From: Treponema sp.
Lineage (GTDB): Bacteria; Spirochaetota; Spirochaetia; Treponematales; Treponemataceae
Assembly: GCA_004554075.1 (NCBI GenBank)
Contig: SFOB01000030.1
Location: forward strand, 1 to 26,415
Direction of reading: 5' to 3'
Length of the DNA stretch: 26,415 bases
The stretch's first letter is position 1. Each line of letters begins with the position of its first letter. The position numbers and the translations under genes are program-made. Below the pieces are notes generated by a model. The model had not been told where the DNA came from, searched no databases, and worked only from the letters and a program-made list of their open reading frames with translations. This document shows, piece by piece, positions 22,531-26,415 of this stretch.

Positions 22531-23532
22531 ATGAAAAAGCTAATTAAAACAATCGCAGCATTAGGAATGCTGTCTTTATTTGCATCCTGTCAGATGAATC
22601 CTGCAGACGATGGAAATCAGAATGATAATCCGGCATCTGGAAATACAACAGAATATACGGTTTCTTTTAATTTGAACTTCCCGGACGATACCGATGAGTT
22701 TATGTACTGTGATTATACACAGAACACAGCACCTTCGGCAAAGAAAGCGAATGGCGGACAGAGTATTACTCTACCTTCCTTTGCATGTGAAATGACCCGT
22801 TATCCAAGAAACAGTTATGGAGAAAACGGAGTAGGGTACGAGTTTGATAGCTGGAATACAAGTGCTGATGGAACAGGTACTTCATATGAAGCAGGAGCCT
22901 CTTACTCAGTGACTTCAACCAAAACTCTTTATGCAACTTACAAGCAGAAAACAGTTTCGGGGTCTGAGGGAGAAGAGGATAGTGCAGCTTTGGATTTCAG
23001 TTCTGTAACGTCTTATTCAATGAATGTAGGAGATACAGTTAGTCTTGCATCGCTGATTGGAGGAAGTTCTGTTTACTACGAGATTCAGAGTGGTTCTGAT
23101 GCAGTTGAACTTGGAAGCGGAACACTTACAGCAATCGGGCCTGGTTCAGCTATTGTAAAAGCAATCGACTGGGATGACAGTTCAAAAAGCTGGTCATGCA
23201 GTATAACAGTAATTGTTGAAGGTTTTACCGGTTCTTCTCTGGATTACAAATTGATTGGCCGTTGGGAAGACGGAAACTCTTATCTTGTTTTTAATGCAGA
23301 TAAGACTGGTGAACTCAAAGTTTATAAGAATGGTTCATTACTGCAGGAAAGTACCTTTGAATGGTCCAGTTTTGAAAACAGCTACGGTAAGTATCTGACA
23401 CTTTCAAAGTGTAGTGCAGACTATCTTGAAGGAAAGCAATATACAATCACAAGTATATCAGCTAATTCATTAAGATTGCATGGCTATCTGGCATTCGGTA
23501 CAGCTCAGGATACCAGCTGGACAAAACAATAA
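22531..23532 (+). CDS. Lipoprotein with InlB-type B-repeat-like domain
   Basis: I choose ATG 22531 (333 residues), since GAGGAG lies upstream; the longer frame to 22468 overlaps the previous gene and lacks a site. A lipobox, LFASC, ends at Cys20, giving a lipid-anchored exported protein. Residues about 40-140 (EYTVSFNLNFPDDT, then YEFDSWNTSADGTGTSYEAG, TLYATYKQK) match the Listeria-Bacteroides repeat (InlB B-repeat) pattern. Residues 160-230 look like an Ig-like (Big) fold ending in IVKAIDW and CSITVIV. The C-terminal third (LIGRWEDGNSYLVFNADKTG) resembles a lipocalin-like or copper-chaperone-like beta domain. It is probably a surface-exposed or adhesion-type lipoprotein. Confidence 0.8.
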   Translation: MKKLIKTIAALGMLSLFASCQMNPADDGNQNDNPASGNTTEYTVSFNLNFPDDTDEFMYCDYTQNTAPSAKKANGGQSITLPSFACEMTRYPRNSYGENGVGYEFDSWNTSADGTGTSYEAGASYSVTSTKTLYATYKQKTVSGSEGEEDSAALDFSSVTSYSMNVGDTVSLASLIGGSSVYYEIQSGSDAVELGSGTLTAIGPGSAIVKAIDWDDSSKSWSCSITVIVEGFTGSSLDYKLIGRWEDGNSYLVFNADKTGELKVYKNGSLLQESTFEWSSFENSYGKYLTLSKCSADYLEGKQYTITSISANSLRLHGYLAFGTAQDTSWTKQ

Positions 23533-23549
23533 ATGAAGGAGCAGAAATT

Positions 23550-24176
23550 ATGATAAAAATGCGCAATTTTCTTCTATATATAATGGTTATTTTCGGAACA
23601 ATATCATCTGTGTCAGCAAAAGGGCTTTTTTCAAATAGCTATGCAGTGAGCTTTGATAAAACTCTGGAGCAGGTACAGGTTCGCGCAGAACTGATGGATA
23701 AAGATAAGTCCTATCAGAAACGCTTTACCGCAAAAGACAAAATGGGAAACCTTCATACCATTACAATTTATGATGATGAATACATGAAAATTGACAATGT
23801 GTTCTATGCCTATAAGTTCAGAAACCTTATGCATTACGGACTCACTCTAAATGTAATGGGAGACATAAAAAGTGTGAATGGCTTCAAGAAGTTATGGGGA
23901 CTTCAAGGTTATGCTACTGCCGTGAATAATCCTGATACAACAATCAGCTTCATCTTCTGTAAGGATATGTATCCGATGAAAAGCTTCTCAAGCATGTTCG
24001 AAGCGAATCAGATTAGCGGAGTTTCATTTTTCGGCCGTAATCCAAACGACGGTTATGTAGATGACTTCGGTTACTGGCGTAGTTACGAATGGACCGATTA
24101 CTTTGAACGCATCTTCAATACCAGAAACAAAGATGTTAAGATGAGAATGTACATGGCGATGCAGGTAGCAAAGTAG
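23550..24176 (+). CDS. Hypothetical exported protein
   Basis: The protein has 208 residues and AAGGAG 8 nt before the ATG. A clear signal peptide ends at about residue 23 (VSSVSA then KGLFSN). The mature part is mixed alpha/beta with many aromatics (YAVSFDKTLEQVQVRAELM; GYVDDFGYWRSYEW). I know no family for it. It belongs to the lipoprotein/NlpC operon, so it probably acts in the envelope. Confidence 0.65.
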   Translation: MIKMRNFLLYIMVIFGTISSVSAKGLFSNSYAVSFDKTLEQVQVRAELMDKDKSYQKRFTAKDKMGNLHTITIYDDEYMKIDNVFYAYKFRNLMHYGLTLNVMGDIKSVNGFKKLWGLQGYATAVNNPDTTISFIFCKDMYPMKSFSSMFEANQISGVSFFGRNPNDGYVDDFGYWRSYEWTDYFERIFNTRNKDVKMRMYMAMQVAK

Positions 24177-24179
24177 TAT

Positions 24180-24737
24180 ATGAAATTCAGAGTACTAGTA
24201 ATAACAGTCTTATCAATCTTTCTCATTTCATGTAATAACGGGAGTGAGGATAATACGTCTTTTACAGAAATAGATGCTCCTGCAGAAATATCAGAACGAG
24301 CATATAGTTTTGCACAATTATATAAGCAGTCAGATACAGAATACCATTTGGGCGGCCAAGATCCGGTTCGTGCTATTCAGATAGATTGTTCTGGTTTGAT
24401 AATTATGTGCTACAAATATGCTCTGGTAGATACAAAGTATCAGCTTCTGGTTTCTGACATGACTGCAAATTACATGTACAGAAATGCTTCGACGCATATT
24501 ACTAAGTCAGAGTTGAAGAAAGGAAATCTGATTTTTATGGGAGAGTCTGATAGTTCAGAAGTTACGTACATAGCTCTCTTTGAAAAGCTGGAAAACGGAA
24601 GAATCTATTTTATTGATAGTACTCAGAAAGATACCAATGGTGATGGCATAAATGATATTGATGGGGTTACATATCGAAATTATTCAGAAGATGATTCACG
24701 GTTCAAGGCCTTTGGTCGAATGAGAGTAAAGTATTAG
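24180..24737 (+). CDS. NlpC/P60-family lipoprotein, possibly inactive
   Basis: The protein has 185 residues. The lipobox LISC ends at Cys18. A canonical NlpC/P60 region covers about residues 38-180: YHLGG, then IDCSGLI with the catalytic-type Cys70, and LKKGNLIFM. The position that usually holds the catalytic His (pattern H-V-G/A-I-Y) reads YIALF, so the His appears replaced by Tyr. This suggests loss of peptidoglycan endopeptidase activity or use of another residue. The start lacks a strong ribosome site and follows the previous stop by 3 nt, so coupling is likely. An NGDGINDIDG loop resembles a calcium-binding turn. Confidence 0.8.
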   Translation: MKFRVLVITVLSIFLISCNNGSEDNTSFTEIDAPAEISERAYSFAQLYKQSDTEYHLGGQDPVRAIQIDCSGLIIMCYKYALVDTKYQLLVSDMTANYMYRNASTHITKSELKKGNLIFMGESDSSEVTYIALFEKLENGRIYFIDSTQKDTNGDGINDIDGVTYRNYSEDDSRFKAFGRMRVKY

Positions 24738-24745
24738 GAGCAGAG

Positions 24746-25258
24746 ATGACAAAAAGCATTTTACAAAACGGCGATCTGCTCTTTATGAGTGATGAATCAG
24801 AGCTGTCAAAAGTTATAATTGAAACAACCGAGAAATACAGCCATGTTGGAATATACTTCGACGGATACATTTATCATGCCTCAATAAAAAGGGGAGTGGC
24901 AAAGCAGATATTAGAGGACTATCTGACTGAAGAAAAGCGCGATATCTATATTTACCGCTATCCAATGATTGATGCTGAAATCGTCAAGGAACGTGCTGAA
25001 AGGTATTTAGGCTGCGAATATAATCATAGCTTCTATCCTAACAACGGACAGTTTTATTGTTCTCAGTACATTGCAGAAATTCTTCCGATTTTCGATATAA
25101 TCCCAATGAAGTTTGGTGATGGAGAACAAGAGATTTCTGATTACTGGCAGAAATACTATGAGGAACTTGGAATGCAGGTTCCTTTAGGCCAGCCGGGTAC
25201 TAATCCTGGTCAGCTTGCAAGATCAGAAAAACTTCGGTACATCGGTCGGAAAACTTGA
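24746..25258 (+). CDS. Permuted NlpC/P60 (YiiX/YebB-like) cysteine hydrolase
   Basis: The protein has 170 residues, with AGGAG overlapping the previous stop region. The order of motifs is reversed against NlpC: first GDLLF and YSHVGIY with His33, then much later FYCSQYIAE with Cys105. That is the circularly permuted papain-like arrangement (YiiX/YaeF). The residue after Cys (Ser-Gln) is normal for the group. No signal peptide is seen, so a cytosolic role, perhaps on lipid or peptide amides, is more likely than a wall role. It is the last gene of the operon. Confidence 0.85.
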   Translation: MTKSILQNGDLLFMSDESELSKVIIETTEKYSHVGIYFDGYIYHASIKRGVAKQILEDYLTEEKRDIYIYRYPMIDAEIVKERAERYLGCEYNHSFYPNNGQFYCSQYIAEILPIFDIIPMKFGDGEQEISDYWQKYYEELGMQVPLGQPGTNPGQLARSEKLRYIGRKT

Positions 25259-25297
25259 TTATTAGAAGGGAACAATAGGATTACTTCCCTGAATAAT
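25258..25297. terminator. Probable bidirectional terminator between convergent genes
   Basis: ATTATT and AAGGGAA (25258-25272) pair with TTCCCT and AATAAT (25285-25297), with a small internal loop. AT-rich ends allow use on both strands. It covers the last codons of the minus-strand Abi gene. Confidence 0.5.
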
Positions 25298-26309
25298 AAT
25301 CCAAAACCTTTCTTGCAAACAGATATGCGTTTTTAATATCAATATTACCTTCAAAATACTGCTTGCGGTAAACCATGCGCCCATCAAAGAAGTCTTTAAT
25401 TTCTTGTAACGTTATCTCTTTGATTTTTGGGGAAGAAATCAGCTTTGTGTAAACAGAAAGCATAACGGCAAAATCATTAAGGAGCGGAACTTTCATGCAG
25501 CTGGAGATAGTTCCGTTTCCGATTCCGATATTTCCGCCTAAAAGCTCGAAGTTTGTTTCAAGATCTGATTTGAATCCCGGAACAGACTTAAATGATGCGA
25601 GCATACATACATTATGGGCACAAGCATTCCGAATGCGGTTTGTTTCAAGATCTGATTTGAATCCCGGAACAGACTTAAATGATGCGAGCATACATACATT
25701 ATGGGCACAAGCATTCCGAATGCGGCGTACAGATTCGAAGTGCTTGGTGTATTCACATTGCATACGCATATAGTCATAGTAGAAGGCATAAAAGCTGATA
25801 AAATCAGCGAATGAAATCATTTCAACAAAGTTCCATACTGCAGGAGCTGCTACATATCTTTCAAAAGAACTCTCCCCATAAGAAGTGTTTCTATTTACTT
25901 TTGAAAGTTCATCCTTGATTTTAAGATGGCTTTCCAGAAATTTCTCGACAACTTCATATCCATCATCAGCTGGATTATTCTGACAGTCATTTACCAGTTT
26001 GACCTTGAGATAGTGTTCCAGATCAATGGTCATTTTTAAAAGAAGCTTGCGCAGGAACATATCAATAGTAGAAAGCTCCACCAGATGTCCAAAATCAAGC
26101 CCGATATATTTTCCGCTCTTTGTTTGTTCGGTACAAGTTGAGCAATACTGTTTCAGTCGGAAGAAGAAGTTATTCTTTTTTAGAAACTCTTTGGCCTTTT
26201 CCTCATCCATCAGGTTGAAGGTGATTCCAAGCTCATTCTTGCAGTATTCAATAATCTCCGGAACAGTCAGTTTTTGAGATTTTATCGGGACAGGCTCTTT
26301 TTTAGACAT
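25281..26309 (-). CDS. Abi_2-family (AbiD/AbiF-like) HEPN protein with internal duplication
   Basis: The protein has 342 residues from ATG 26309, with GGGAG 7 nt upstream (ATG 26312 is an alternative). The N-terminal part, KSQKLTVPEIIEYCKNELGI and FFFRLKQY, is typical of Abi_2 proteins, and so is MFLRKLLLKMTIDLEHYLKV. The HEPN RNase motif (R-x4-H) is RNACAH. It occurs twice, because residues about 196-224 and 225-253 are identical. The exact duplication is at DNA level too. Abi_2 members act in phage abortive infection, with RNA-targeting activity in some HEPN relatives. The duplication adds 29 residues in the active region and may inactivate or alter the protein. An IS110 element lies just upstream of its ribosome site. 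Confidence 0.85.
   Translation of the reverse strand: MSKKEPVPIKSQKLTVPEIIEYCKNELGITFNLMDEEKAKEFLKKNNFFFRLKQYCSTCTEQTKSGKYIGLDFGHLVELSTIDMFLRKLLLKMTIDLEHYLKVKLVNDCQNNPADDGYEVVEKFLESHLKIKDELSKVNRNTSYGESSFERYVAAPAVWNFVEMISFADFISFYAFYYDYMRMQCEYTKHFESVRRIRNACAHNVCMLASFKSVPGFKSDLETNRIRNACAHNVCMLASFKSVPGFKSDLETNFELLGGNIGIGNGTISSCMKVPLLNDFAVMLSVYTKLISSPKIKEITLQEIKDFFDGRMVYRKQYFEGNIDIKNAYLFARKVLDYYSGK
25551..25724 (-). repeat. Exact 87-bp tandem duplication inside the Abi_2 gene
   Basis: 25551-25637 and 25638-25724 are identical as far as I can read. The unit is 29 codons, so the frame is kept. It spans the RNACAH motif and the SFKSVPGFKSDLETN segment after it. No differences between copies suggests a recent event or an assembly artefact. 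Confidence 0.95.
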
Positions 26310-26323
26310 CATTTTTCTCCCAT

Positions 26324-26415
26324 AAAAAGTCAACGAACAAGTCGACTTTCTTAATTAATCCATGGCAACTAAAGCTTGATCAACTAAATTCATAGGTTTA
26401 TATTTTCCCATCATC
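26324..26415 (-). mobile_element. End of a second IS110-family element, cut by the window edge
   Basis: 26324-26341 is identical to the right-end inverted repeat of the first element at 12941-12958, and the next 12 bases also match (GTCGACTTTCTT region). Beyond that the sequences diverge but stay related. The flank is again CTCCCAT, the ribosome site of the Abi gene. Confidence 0.85.
26355..26415 (-). CDS. IS110-family transposase, C-terminal fragment (runs off the window)
   Basis: The last 19 codons and a TAA stop at 26355-26357 are visible. The peptide GKYKPMNLVDQALVAMD lines up with GVYKPMILADEALSAIN at the end of the complete transposase. It is a diverged relative, not a copy of the same element. 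Confidence 0.75.
   Translation of the reverse strand, partial: MMGKYKPMNLVDQALVAMD

Overview
The window looks like part of an integrative conjugative element or large plasmid of a host-associated spirochaete, most likely Treponema. That assignment is an inference: the DNA is moderately AT-rich, there are several lipoproteins with Treponema-like lipoboxes, and a trb-type secretion cluster is combined with AAA_14/DUF4143, Abi_2 and IS110 genes. No 16S, tRNA or other taxonomic marker is present, so the host call rests on impression.

Layout, left to right. (1) 1-4141, minus strand: a three-gene operon of plasmid-accessory proteins. Two share an ArdC-N-like pattern, and the third is a large multidomain protein that runs off the left edge. 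(2) 4320-6944, plus strand: an unknown protein, a double-HTH protein with a MazF/PemK-like C-terminus, and an AAA_14/DUF4143 ATPase. The ATPase is preceded by four copies of an element spaced exactly 33 bp apart. (3) 6945-10009, plus strand: accessory cargo. It holds an unknown coiled-coil protein, a strongly structured non-coding leader (long hairpins plus an apparent H-type pseudoknot), a DUF4417 gene, a small toxin-like protein and an acidic partner that looks like its immunity protein. (4) 10062-21245, minus strand: the conjugation operon in the order traG, RHH gene, trbB, trbC, trbD, trbE, [IS110], trbJ, trbL. It reads towards the cargo and ends at a strong bidirectional terminator. trbF, trbG and trbI are not seen. 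(5) 21397-25258, plus strand: a tight seven-gene operon divergent from traG. It encodes an RHH regulator, two small unknowns, a lipoprotein, an exported protein, an NlpC/P60 lipoprotein and a permuted YiiX-like NlpC/P60 protein. (6) 25281-26309, minus strand: an Abi_2 HEPN gene with an exact in-frame 87-bp tandem duplication over its active-site motif. (7) 26324-26415: the end of a second, related IS110 element.

Three things deserve most attention. First, the structured RNA, DUF4417, toxin-like and immunity-like block at 8281-10009 is the best candidate for an undescribed system. Second, operators of the form TACATT-N12-AATGTA occur at the traG promoter and at the promoter of the leftmost operon, some 17 kb apart, which suggests one regulator controls both transfer and establishment genes. 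Third, both IS110 copies sit at Shine-Dalgarno sequences, and the non-coding region of the complete copy carries the string TCTCCCAT that matches the flanks, which fits a bridge RNA that guides insertion into ribosome binding sites.
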